Below, in pieces: positions 20,616 through 28,772 of a DNA stretch of 64,000 nucleotides. The notes under the pieces are model-generated. The model saw nothing but the letters and a program-made list of their open reading frames with translations, searched no databases and was not told the DNA's origin. The stretch is taken from the NCBI RefSeq assembly GCF_037120725.1, contig NZ_JBBAXC010000001.1, positions 310,001 through 374,000 of the forward strand. Direction: 5' to 3'. The position numbers and the translations under genes are program-made. Each line of letters opens with the position of its first letter. The stretch's first letter is position 1. The stretch is from Bacillus spongiae (lineage in GTDB: Bacteria > Bacillota > Bacilli > Bacillales > Bacillaceae_K).

Positions 20616-21314
20616 GTGAGTTATTTATCAAGAAGTGATAAACGGTCTAAGAGAAAAAATAAAAATCTCATGTTAAACTCACTCATTTTAGTTGTGTTGG
20701 CGCTTATTTCCGTGGTCGGCTATCAAATAGTATTTGGCGATAAACAACAAGCGGCAACGTCAGCTAAAAAAGAGGTTAGTCAATCTGATGAGAAGGAAAA
20801 TAGTATTATTAAAGAAGAAACAAATGAAGAAAAGACTCCTGAAGAAGGGGAAGAGGATTCGGTAGAAACCTCAGATGAATCTACAACGGATACTCAAGTT
20901 GATGATATAGAAACAGAAATAGAAATAGAAGAAAATGATCAACTGGAAGACCAAGAGATTATAACTGAAAGCACTAATGATCCGAACGTTGAGAACAGTT
21001 ATGTAAATCCTAACTGGGAACCTATAGGTACGAACCAGACTGGAGAACATGTTTCCAGTTATGAAATAGAATCAACTGATTGGAAAGAAAAAGAAAAAGC
21101 AATTGCTTATGGAGCTAACCTTTCTGAAGACAATTTAATTGTTTGGTACATTGAAAATGGGGGTGCGCCTAATAAAGCAATTGGAACGGTAACATCCTCA
21201 GATGAGCAGGAGATTTATCGCGTATATATTGAATGGATTAACGGAGAGGGTTGGACACCAACAAAAGTCGACCGTCTGCTAGAAAATGATAAGAAGCAAA
21301 CAGCTGAGGAGTAA
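20616..21314 (+). CDS. yrrS: DUF1510 membrane-anchored protein (YrrS)
   Basis: 232 residues. A basic N-terminus (SDKRSKRKNKN) is followed by one TM segment at about 20-42, a long Glu/Asp/Thr-rich low-complexity linker at about 50-130, and a conserved C-terminal domain (NPNWEPIGTNQTGEH to EWINGEGWTPTKVDR). The topology is probably N-in with an external C-terminal domain. It pairs with pbpI as in B. subtilis yrrR-yrrS, suggesting an accessory role with that PBP; the biochemical function is unknown. GTG 20616 follows AAGGAGAGG. Confidence 0.85.
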   Translation: MSYLSRSDKRSKRKNKNLMLNSLILVVLALISVVGYQIVFGDKQQAATSAKKEVSQSDEKENSIIKEETNEEKTPEEGEEDSVETSDESTTDTQVDDIETEIEIEENDQLEDQEIITESTNDPNVENSYVNPNWEPIGTNQTGEHVSSYEIESTDWKEKEKAIAYGANLSEDNLIVWYIENGGAPNKAIGTVTSSDEQEIYRVYIEWINGEGWTPTKVDRLLENDKKQTAEE

Positions 21315-21333
21315 TCCCTCAGCTGTTTTATTT
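21298..21333 (+). terminator. Terminator after yrrS
   Basis: AACAGCTGAGG, short loop containing the yrrS stop, CCTCAGCTGTT, then TTATTT. Confidence 0.85.
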
Positions 21334-21390
21334 AGGTAGAAAAGTAATGAACTGGTACAATTCATACTTTTTCATCCGTTTATGTCTATC

Positions 21391-21594
21391 TTATTTACGT
21401 TTAAAGTGAACGACCGCACTGTATAGTGGACGTCCTTCAGGAGTCATTACTACTTGGTGATTGACAGAATGTACGGATAAAAGAATGGCCTTATTATGCT
21501 CGATTTTTTCATTTATTTTTTGCTCTAACAGTTCAATCCTATCAGCTTCAAATAGTTCTATCTTATCTTCAAATAAATCTAGATGTAAATTCAT
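21391..21594 (-). CDS. yrzA: DUF2536 small protein (YrzA)
   Basis: 67 residues, NLHLDLFEDKIELFEADRIE at the start and GRPLYSAVVHFKRK at the end. It matches the DUF2536/YrzA family of small Bacillus proteins of unknown function. ATG at 21594 is preceded on the minus strand by GGAGGTATTTGT. It is divergent from yrrT, the same arrangement as in B. subtilis. No membrane segment is seen. Confidence 0.82.
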   Translation of the reverse strand: MNLHLDLFEDKIELFEADRIELLEQKINEKIEHNKAILLSVHSVNHQVVMTPEGRPLYSAVVHFKRK

Positions 21595-21714
21595 ACAAAT
21601 ACCTCCGTGAAAGTTAACTGTTAATATTGTAAGAAAAAAAACAAAGGAAAAGCAAGCATCTTTTATTGAACTTATAGATAACGTGTGATAAATTAATAAC
21701 AGTTTTGAAATTAA

Positions 21715-21744
21715 TTCATAGTATATTTATAGGAATTATATACT
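21715..21744 (+). promoter_or_regulatory. Promoter and possible CymR operator of the yrrT operon
   Basis: A TATACT -10 (21739-21744) with a weak TTCATA -35 at 18-bp spacing. GGAATT (21732-21737), the most conserved part of the CymR operator as I remember it, lies directly against the -10. TAATTCATAGTA-like sequence upstream partly matches the other half, with four extra bases. CymR control is inferred. Confidence 0.42.
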
Positions 21745-21766
21745 TTAGGACAAAGAGGTGTTCAAA

Positions 21767-22405
21767 GTGGGTAGAGAATTTTTAGATATCTTTGAAGAAT
21801 GGGCAGATTCGTATGATGAGACGGTCGAAGGTCATGATATTCAATATAAAGAAGTATTTAGAGGATATGAGTCAATTTTGACAAAGGTGACTGAAAGGTC
21901 AGAGGGGACTGTTTGGGAATTTGGCTCTGGGACAGGGAACTTAACCATTAAATTATTGAAAAAAGGATTAGAAGTAATTGGAATTGAACCATCAAAAGAG
22001 ATGAGGGCAATCTTTACTAAAAAATTAGGGGATTCTATCCAAATCACAGACGGGGATTTTTTAAGTTACAATATAGAAAAAAAGCCGGATACTATTGTTA
22101 GCACTTATGCTTTCCATCATTTAACAGATGATGAAAAAGCACTTGCCTTTCAGCAGTATAGCAACGTTCTATCTAAAGGTGGTAAAATAGTGTTTGCAGA
22201 CACCATATATGAGTCAACAGAAGCATATAAAGCAGGAATTAAAGACGCGAAGGATCAAGGGTTTACTGATTTAGCAGCTGATTTAATACGTGAGCATTAC
22301 ACAACCATCCCAGCATTAACTAAAATGGCTGAAGCTGCGGGGTTTAATGTGACCTTTACTAAGTGTAATTCCTTCGTTTGGCTCATGGAAGCTATCAAAC
22401 AATAG
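21767..22405 (+). CDS. yrrT: Class I SAM-dependent methyltransferase (YrrT)
   Basis: 212 residues. The SAM-binding motif is [16 protein letters not shown] (about 45-60), then [10 protein letters not shown] and [19 protein letters not shown] 21767 is preferred over an in-frame GTG at 21758, because AGAGGTG lies 6 nt before it and the protein then begins with the family's GREF. The first gene of yrrT-mtnN-mccA-mccB, it probably generates S-adenosylhomocysteine in the recycling route; its methyl acceptor is unknown. Confidence 0.88.
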   Translation: MGREFLDIFEEWADSYDETVEGHDIQYKEVFRGYESILTKVTERSEGTVWEFGSGTGNLTIKLLKKGLEVIGIEPSKEMRAIFTKKLGDSIQITDGDFLSYNIEKKPDTIVSTYAFHHLTDDEKALAFQQYSNVLSKGGKIVFADTIYESTEAYKAGIKDAKDQGFTDLAADLIREHYTTIPALTKMAEAAGFNVTFTKCNSFVWLMEAIKQ

Positions 22406-22419
22406 AAAGAGGTATTCCC

Positions 22420-23112
22420 ATGAAAATTGCCATTATTGGTGCAATGGAAGAAGAAGTATCGTTATTACGCTCTAACATTGAGAGCGCAAGTTCAGAGGAA
22501 GTTGCTGGATGTGAGTTTACAACAGGTCGTATGAAAGGGAAAGAGGTTGTTTTATTACGGTCTGGAATCGGTAAAGTAAATGCTGCGATGTCTACAGCTA
22601 TACTATTAGAAAAATATAAACCTGACATGATTATTAACACAGGTTCAGCGGGAGGTTTCGACCCTTCTTTAAATGTAGGGGATATTGTCATTTCAACAGA
22701 AGTTCGTCATCATGACGTTGATTGTACAGCCTTTGGATATGAATACGGTCAAGTCCCACAGCTTCCAGCAGCATTTGAAGCGGATGCTAACCTTGTTTCA
22801 GTAGCTACTGAAGCTGCAAAAGACGTGATGGATGTACAAGTTGTAAAAGGGTTAATTGCTACAGGTGACTCTTTTATGAGTGACCCAAAACGTGTAGCTT
22901 CGATTAAGAATAAATTTGAACGACTTCAGGCTGTAGAAATGGAAGCAGCTGCGATTGCACAAGTAGCACATAATTTTTCTGTTCCTTTTGTAATCACTCG
23001 TTCTCTTTCCGATATTGCAGGGAAGGAATCCGATATTTCTTTTGACCAATTTTTAGAGAAAGCGGCAGTTAATTCTGCTAATTTGGCAATGAAAATGGTA
23101 GCGGAACTCTAG
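22420..23112 (+). CDS. mtnN: 5'-methylthioadenosine/S-adenosylhomocysteine nucleosidase
   Basis: 230 residues. [20 protein letters not shown] at the start, [49 protein letters not shown], and the catalytic aspartate in RSLSDIAG. It cleaves SAH and MTA, releasing adenine; the S-ribosylhomocysteine feeds homocysteine formation. ATG 22420 follows AGAGGT 14 nt after the yrrT stop. Longer in-frame upstream starts overlap yrrT and lack a site. Confidence 0.96.
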   Translation: MKIAIIGAMEEEVSLLRSNIESASSEEVAGCEFTTGRMKGKEVVLLRSGIGKVNAAMSTAILLEKYKPDMIINTGSAGGFDPSLNVGDIVISTEVRHHDVDCTAFGYEYGQVPQLPAAFEADANLVSVATEAAKDVMDVQVVKGLIATGDSFMSDPKRVASIKNKFERLQAVEMEAAAIAQVAHNFSVPFVITRSLSDIAGKESDISFDQFLEKAAVNSANLAMKMVAEL

Positions 23113-23114
23113 GA

Positions 23115-23142
23115 AAAAAGGGGCTTCTATTAGAAGTCCTTT
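23115..23142 (+). terminator. Weak hairpin between mtnN and mccA
   Basis: AAAGGGGCTTCT and AGAAGTCCTTT form a stem with one bulge, without a strong U-run. It may attenuate or process the operon transcript. Confidence 0.35.
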
Positions 23143-23181
23143 CGCTTTCCGATATTTTGCTGCATGAAAAAAGGAGATAAA

Positions 23182-25246
<2,065 letters not shown>

Positions 25247-25287
25247 GTCCAGATTAAAATCTTTCTAGTGAAAAATAACATTGACTC

Positions 25288-25317
25288 AAAAAGGAAAGTT
25301 TTTGACTTTCCTTTTTT
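25288..25317 (+). terminator. Terminator after mccB
   Basis: AAAAAGGAAAGT, TTTTG loop, ACTTTCCTTTTTT. It is a perfect 12-bp stem. Confidence 0.9.
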
Positions 25318-25394
25318 GGTGGGATTTTCTTGTAAAGAAATGTCAAAGACTATGTTATAGTAGAAATATAGATAACTACAATGTAGGTGATAAA

Positions 25395-25634
25395 ATGAAA
25401 AGAAAGCTTACAGAAAAACTCATCGACTATAAACGGTTTGCTTATACACTTGTTGCTGTTAGTGTATTTTTATATTTAGGAGTCGTTCTTCCAACTGCAG
25501 GAAAAACACCTTTTAAAGAACATACTTTAATGGTGTTTACCGCTCTTTTTTTAGTAGGTTCTTGTTATTTTTTCTATAAAGCACTATCAATAAAAAAACA
25601 ACTAGTCAAAATGGATGATGAAACTTCTATATAA
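25395..25634 (+). CDS. yrhC: YrhC-like small membrane protein
   Basis: 79 residues with two TM segments (about 14-34 and 46-66) separated by a short loop; a basic N-terminus (KRKLTEKLIDYKRF) suggests the N-terminus is inside. It matches YrhC, the gene that follows mccB in B. subtilis. Its function is unknown. ATG 25395 follows TAGGTGA; a terminator separates it from mccB and another closes it, so it is probably transcribed alone. Confidence 0.82.
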   Translation: MKRKLTEKLIDYKRFAYTLVAVSVFLYLGVVLPTAGKTPFKEHTLMVFTALFLVGSCYFFYKALSIKKQLVKMDDETSI

Positions 25635-25645
25635 TCTAGTAAATG

Positions 25646-25670
25646 AAAACGCCTTGTGCGTTTTTTTTTC
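25646..25670 (+). terminator. Terminator after yrhC
   Basis: AAAACGC, CTTGT loop, GCGTTTT followed by more T residues (nine in all). Confidence 0.75.
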
Positions 25671-25720
25671 TAGAGCAATACTATTAAACAATATTTTTTA
25701 AAAAATAGGCGAAAAGATGG

Positions 25721-25749
25721 TTTACATTTCTTTGGATTTTGGATATACT
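25721..25749 (+). promoter_or_regulatory. Sigma-A promoter of the small-peptide locus
   Basis: TTTACA (25721-25726), 17-bp spacer, TATACT (25744-25749). An A/T-rich stretch with T- and A-tracts sits just upstream, like an UP element. The expected start is near 25756. This is among the best promoters in the window and drives the 25-codon leader ORF. Confidence 0.75.
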
Positions 25750-25785
25750 TACCACTGTAAGAAAAATTAAAGGAGGACGAATGAA

Positions 25786-25863
25786 ATGATTAGAAAAACT
25801 TATTTATACAGAACAACTAAATATCATGATGTACATTCGACTCCATTTAGGATTTTCAGTTAA
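25786..25863 (+). CDS. 25-residue leader peptide ahead of the YrzI array
   Basis: ATG 25786 follows AAGGAGG at 9-nt spacing. It encodes MIRKTYLYRTTKYHDVHSTP then FRIFS: basic, three tyrosines, four threonines, no TM segment. It ends with TAA, and a second TAA follows one codon later. The combination of a strong promoter 37 nt upstream and two tandem terminators 28 nt after the stop makes it a candidate leader peptide or the product of a short dual-function RNA. I recognise no homologue. Confidence 0.55.
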   Translation: MIRKTYLYRTTKYHDVHSTPFRIFS

Positions 25864-25890
25864 TAAATAATTTTCATGTCACAATATGAA

Positions 25891-25922
25891 GCCACAGGAG
25901 CGAGACATCCTTCTGTGGTTTT
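25891..25922 (+). terminator. Leader hairpin 1 (terminator-like)
   Basis: CCACAG (25892-25897) pairs with CTGTGG (25913-25918), followed by TTTTA. Its left arm lies in GCCACAGGAGC, repeated exactly at 25925-25935 in hairpin 2. Arms of the two hairpins can therefore also pair with each other (CTGTGG at 25913 with CCACAG at 25926). Confidence 0.65.
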
Positions 25923-25924
25923 AT

Positions 25925-25957
25925 GCCACAGGAGCTGTAATCACCTGTGGTTTTTTT
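25925..25957 (+). terminator. Leader hairpin 2 (strong intrinsic terminator)
   Basis: CCACAGG (25926-25932) pairs with CCTGTGG (25944-25950), directly followed by TTTTTTT. It stands between the promoter/leader ORF and the first YrzI gene with only about 20 nt left, so the peptide genes require read-through, antitermination or an unseen promoter. Confidence 0.85.
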
Positions 25958-25979
25958 GTGTGTAAAAGGAGGGAAAATG

Positions 25980-26120
25980 ATGACTCTAAATGTATTATTT
26001 GTATCAATTACACTTCAAAAAAGAACAAAGACCTTTGTTGAAGAATCACATGATCAAGAAGTAATGACACTGTATGAAACACAAAAACAAAAACAGCTTA
26101 CTTATCATTCATTGGTGTAA
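25980..26120 (+). CDS. yrzI: YrzI-family small peptide, copy 1
   Basis: 46 residues: hydrophobic N-terminus MTLNVLFVSITLQKR, a charged middle and a YETQKQKQL tail. MTLN-xxF-x-(S/T)-(I/V)-T and the basic residue pair after it match the Bac_small_YrzI family as I know it, small Bacillus proteins often found in tandem. GGAGGG lies 6 nt before ATG 25980 (an ATG at 25977 is too close). The hydrophobic stretch is only about 12 residues, so it may be membrane-associated rather than a full TM segment. The function is not established from sequence. Confidence 0.8.
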   Translation: MTLNVLFVSITLQKRTKTFVEESHDQEVMTLYETQKQKQLTYHSLV

Positions 26121-26146
26121 TGAAAGGAAGCGAAGGGGAGAGAATG

Positions 26147-26287
26147 ATGACTCTAAATGTATTATTTGTATCAATTACACTTCAAAAAAGAACAAAGACC
26201 TTTGTTGAAGAATCACATGATCAAGAAGTAATGACACTGTATGAAACACAAAAACAAAAACAGCTTACTTATCATTCATTGATGTAA
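26147..26287 (+). CDS. yrzI: YrzI-family small peptide, copy 2
   Basis: 46 residues, identical to copy 1 except for the last residue (Met instead of Val). It has its own GGGGAG ribosome-binding site, different from that of copy 1, 6 nt before ATG 26147. It starts 26 nt after the copy 1 stop. No promoter or terminator is visible between the copies, so they probably share a transcript. Confidence 0.8.
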   Translation: MTLNVLFVSITLQKRTKTFVEESHDQEVMTLYETQKQKQLTYHSLM

Positions 26288-26312
26288 TGAAAGAAGTATA
26301 GGAGAGAGAATG

Positions 26313-26453
26313 ATGACATTGAATTTATTATTTGTTTCAGTAACATTCCAAAGAAGAATAAAATCACAGCAACAAAATTTTCATGAAATTGAAGTAGGAA
26401 AAATGTATGAAACACAAAAACAAAAACAATTTTCGTATTACCCTATAATGTAA
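26313..26453 (+). CDS. yrzI: YrzI-family small peptide, copy 3 (diverged)
   Basis: 46 residues: MTLNLLFVSVTFQRRIKS, a glutamine-rich middle, and the same YETQKQKQ segment as copies 1 and 2, but a different end (FSYYPIM). AGGAGAG precedes ATG 26313. Conserved N-terminus and length with a diverged middle suggest selection at the protein level. Confidence 0.78.
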   Translation: MTLNLLFVSVTFQRRIKSQQQNFHEIEVGKMYETQKQKQFSYYPIM

Positions 26454-26478
26454 AGTATGGACGAAAGGAGGGTGCGAA

Positions 26479-26616
26479 ATGACGTTAAACATCTTCTTTA
26501 TAACGATTTCTATTAGGAAACGACAAGTAACAGCTCAACAGTTAAATCATGAACTAAAAGTGAAATCACACTTTACTGAAGTTCAAGAACGAAATGCTCA
26601 CTATAATTTATTCTAA
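26479..26616 (+). CDS. yrzI: YrzI-family small peptide, copy 4 (most diverged)
   Basis: 45 residues: MTLNIFFITISIRKRQVTAQ followed by a charged, amphipathic C-terminal half ending AHYNLF. It keeps the MTLN-hydrophobic-KR layout but lacks the YETQKQKQ segment. AAAGGAGGG precedes ATG 26479 at about 6 nt. It is the last clear family member of the array. Confidence 0.75.
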   Translation: MTLNIFFITISIRKRQVTAQQLNHELKVKSHFTEVQERNAHYNLF

Positions 26617-26658
26617 TAGAGTGTTTTATGGATTTAAAAAATGAGAGGAGATAAGAAA

Positions 26659-26721
26659 ATGATGGTATTTATTCAACAAAAGAAGCTAAATTCACTATGG
26701 GTTGAGAAGGACTCTGCCTAA
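26659..26721 (+). CDS. 20-residue small ORF in the YrzI array
   Basis: MMVFIQQKKLNSLWVEKDSA, with GAGGAG 8 nt upstream of ATG 26659 (a second ATG follows at 26662). A short MVFIQQKK start faintly resembles the hydrophobic-basic N-terminus of the YrzI peptides, so it may be a decayed copy. The main evidence for translation is the ribosome-binding site and its place in the array. Confidence 0.4.
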   Translation: MMVFIQQKKLNSLWVEKDSA

Positions 26722-26747
26722 CGAATTACTACTAGGGAGGGATCGAT

Positions 26748-26840
26748 ATGTTTCTGTCAGTTAGTTTATGGTCTATTTTAATTATGAATAAATGGTCGGG
26801 TTTAAGGAAACGAACAAAGAAAGGAAAGAGGACCTTGTAA
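26748..26840 (+). CDS. 30-residue hydrophobic/basic small peptide
   Basis: MFLSVSLWSILIMNKW, then a strongly basic tail (LRKRTKKGKRTL). GGGAGGG precedes ATG 26748 with about 6-nt spacing. The short hydrophobic stretch with a poly-basic C-terminus is the layout of many small membrane-active or type I toxin-like peptides, but also of a truncated YrzI protein. Toxicity is inference. C-rich sequence (CCC and CCCC runs) follows directly. Confidence 0.5.
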   Translation: MFLSVSLWSILIMNKWSGLRKRTKKGKRTL

Positions 26841-27019
26841 CTACCCTATTACCCCTTATACTTGCGAAATTAACGGAATACTTTCGAATGTAGCTTATGA
26901 ACTTATATATTCACATTTTTGTCATAGGTTAGTAACGGATTGTTCAATTTCATTTAAATTTTCGTGAGATTTCTGTGATAAATTAATATTATAAGAAGGC
27001 AATATAAGGGGGAATTGAG

Positions 27020-27097
27020 ATGTTTTCAATGATTATGGGATTGGTATTAACGACAGCTATAGCACTGATTATCACTGCGGAGATAAGCGTAGAATAG
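27020..27097 (+). CDS. 25-residue single-TM hydrophobic peptide
   Basis: MFSMIMGLVLTTAIALIITA, then EISVE: an almost continuous hydrophobic helix with an acidic end. AAGGGGG (27006-27012) gives a strong ribosome-binding site 7 nt before ATG 27020. A GC-rich terminator closes the gene 28 nt later. It is the last small ORF before convergent sigK. I know of no named family; a small membrane peptide is the only safe call. Confidence 0.55.
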   Translation: MFSMIMGLVLTTAIALIITAEISVE

Positions 27098-27124
27098 TTT
27101 AATAAAATTGATTTTCCTTTTGTG

Positions 27125-27152
27125 AAAAAGCCCCCAATAGGGGGCTTTTTTT
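27125..27152. terminator. Bidirectional terminator between small-peptide locus and sigK
   Basis: AAAAAGCCCCC, AATA loop, GGGGGCTTTTTTT. The perfect stem has A- and T-tracts on both sides, so it can also serve sigK, whose stop lies 27 nt away on the other strand. Confidence 0.93.
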
Positions 27153-27178
27153 GCTATTTAATGAAGAAGGATGAATAA

Positions 27179-27898
27179 TTAGTAAGAAGTATTGCGTTTT
27201 TCCTTTTCCTCTCGAAAAAATTCATGAAACATCTTCATCAATGCTCTTTTTTCTATTCGAGAAACATAACTTCTTGATATTCCTAACTCTTTAGCAATTT
27301 CTCTTTGGGTCTTTTCTTCCTTCATATCTAATCCGAATCGTCCAATAATCACTTCTTTTTCTCTGTCATCTAAAACACAAATATATTTTCTTACCTTTTC
27401 CAGTTCCATGTTTAATTGAATGGTTTCAATGACATCTTCAGCCTCTGATTGTAAAATATCAATGAGAGATATTTCATTGCCTTCTTTATCTTGACCGATG
27501 GGGTCATGGAGAGATACGTCTTTTTTTGTTTTCTTTAATGCACGTAAATGCATAAGAATCTCATTTTCAATACACCTAGCAGCATAAGTAGCAAGCTTTG
27601 TGCCTTTCCCTTCTGAGAAGCTCTCAATTGCCTTTATTAAACCGATTGTTCCGATCGATATTAAGTCTTCCGTATCTTCGCCGGTGTTTTCGAATTTCTT
27701 GACAATATGTGCAACAAGACGGAGATTATGTTCAATTAAGAGATTTCTTGCATTCTCGTCACCTTGTGCCATAAGAGCGAGGTTTTTCTTTTCTTCTTCA
27801 GGTTTTAGAGGTTGAGGAAAGGCGTTGTTTTTAACATACGAAACAAGAAACACCAATTCTTTTACTAAGAAACCTAAAGCAGTGAGAAGGGCCGACAT
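27179..27898 (-). CDS. sigK: Pro-sigma-K, mother-cell late sporulation sigma factor
   Basis: 239 residues in one uninterrupted frame. The 20-residue pro-sequence ends in ELVFLVS, followed by [10 protein letters not shown], the processing point known for B. subtilis pro-sigma-K. Sigma region 2 contains [18 protein letters not shown] and [20 protein letters not shown]; region 4 has [23 protein letters not shown] 27898 follows GGAGGTG; an upstream in-frame GTG at 27913 overlaps that site. In B. subtilis the gene is split by the skin element; here it is intact, so excision is not needed. Confidence 0.96.
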   Translation of the reverse strand: MSALLTALGFLVKELVFLVSYVKNNAFPQPLKPEEEKKNLALMAQGDENARNLLIEHNLRLVAHIVKKFENTGEDTEDLISIGTIGLIKAIESFSEGKGTKLATYAARCIENEILMHLRALKKTKKDVSLHDPIGQDKEGNEISLIDILQSEAEDVIETIQLNMELEKVRKYICVLDDREKEVIIGRFGLDMKEEKTQREIAKELGISRSYVSRIEKRALMKMFHEFFREEKEKRNTSY

Positions 27899-28053
27899 AG
27901 AATTCACCTCCACTGTGGCAATAGCCTATTATTATATCTATGCAATTGAATTGATGTCCTTGCATGTCTTTTGCAATGGTTTGCAAGTGAAAAGTATATT
28001 TCAACCATCCTTGTTAGAAACTAACGAATGAATAATAACAGGGAGGAAATATC

Positions 28054-28497
28054 GTGGAAAAACTAAAACAATGCTTGAATAATCAAATTGCAAATTGGAC
28101 GGTGCTTTATACGAAATTACATAATTACCATTGGTATGTAAAAGGGGATCAATTTTTTACCCTTCATGAAAAATTTGAAGAATTCTATAATGAAGCGGGC
28201 ACGTATATTGATGATCTTGCAGAACGATTACTCTCGATTGGGGGGGAACCTGTCGCAACTTTATCAGAATGTTTGAAAAATTCATCCATTCAAGAAGCAA
28301 GAAACAATGAAGGAGCAGCGGAAATGGTGAAGAGTTTAGTTGGAGATTTTACTTTAATTATTGAGGAATTAAAAAAAGGAATGAAATTAGCTGAAGAAGC
28401 GGGCGATGAATCCACCGGTGATATGCTGTTAGCCATTCATGCCAGTCTAGAAAAACAGAATTGGATGTTGAAAGCATTTTTAGGTGAAAAAATATAG
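28054..28497 (+). CDS. dps: Dps-family ferritin-like protein
   Basis: 147 residues, four-helix ferritin fold. [20 protein letters not shown] and [23 protein letters not shown] carry the histidine, aspartate and glutamate ligands of the inter-subunit Dps ferroxidase site. It should store iron and protect DNA against peroxide in the cytoplasm. GTG 28054 follows GGGAGG. It is monocistronic between sigK and a small coat-like gene. I cannot tell the general-stress Dps from a MrgA-type paralogue. Confidence 0.87.
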   Translation: MEKLKQCLNNQIANWTVLYTKLHNYHWYVKGDQFFTLHEKFEEFYNEAGTYIDDLAERLLSIGGEPVATLSECLKNSSIQEARNNEGAAEMVKSLVGDFTLIIEELKKGMKLAEEAGDESTGDMLLAIHASLEKQNWMLKAFLGEKI

Positions 28498-28581
28498 TTC
28501 TTAGCATCATCAATGTTCATTGCCTATACAAGATCTACTTCATTGACATATAGTATTGAAACAAATGAGGGGGAATGAGCC

Positions 28582-28740
28582 GTGTATTATTCCTGTCCAG
28601 TCTATTATCCTTGTCCAGTGTATTATCCATATCCTCCGCCTGTAAGGGGATATGCTTCGCGATACTATTTCGCTTTAGCGGTTGTTTTGCTGATTTTGCT
28701 CTTTTTATTTGGTGGTTGGTGTTTATACCGCTCGTATTAA
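28582..28740 (+). CDS. Tyr/Pro/Cys-rich single-TM small protein (YjcZ-like layout)
   Basis: 52 residues. The N-terminal half repeats YYSCPVYYPCPVYYPYPPPV, and the C-terminal half is a hydrophobic helix FALAVVLLILLFLFGGW followed by CLYRSY. Tyr/Pro/Cys repeats plus a FAL-type helix recall small YjcZ-like sporulation peptides. GAGGGGG is 8 nt before GTG 28582. A longer ORF in another frame from ATG 28575 is probably a shadow, because the regular YYPCP repeat only exists in this frame. A spore-coat or membrane role is inferred. Confidence 0.62.
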   Translation: MYYSCPVYYPCPVYYPYPPPVRGYASRYYFALAVVLLILLFLFGGWCLYRSY

Positions 28741-28772
28741 AAAGGATCCTAGCCAATGGCTGGATCCTTTTA
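28739..28772. terminator. Bidirectional terminator
   Basis: AAAAGGATCC ... AGCC AAT GGCT ... GGATCCTTTT is a long, nearly perfect palindrome shared by the small coat-like gene and the convergent pssA stop. Confidence 0.88.

Larger units (their letters stand above)
25976..26293 (+). repeat. Tandem 151-bp duplication (two copies, one mismatch)
   Basis: 25976-26126 and 26143-26293 are identical except for one base (G at 26115, A at 26282). The period is 167 bp. The unit carries a whole YrzI-type gene, start codons to just past the stop; the ribosome-binding sites lie outside the identical part. The identity indicates a recent duplication or gene conversion. Confidence 0.95.

Noticed and set aside
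25976-26293. CRISPR-like or IS-like repeat
   Set aside because: The repeat unit is 151 bp, present only twice, and contains a complete small gene. There are no spacers, no terminal inverted repeats and no transposase.
26841-26900. RsaE/RoxS-type small RNA because of the C-rich ACCCCTT sequence
   Set aside because: Only one short C-rich match is present; the second characteristic C-rich loop and a terminator hairpin directly downstream are missing.
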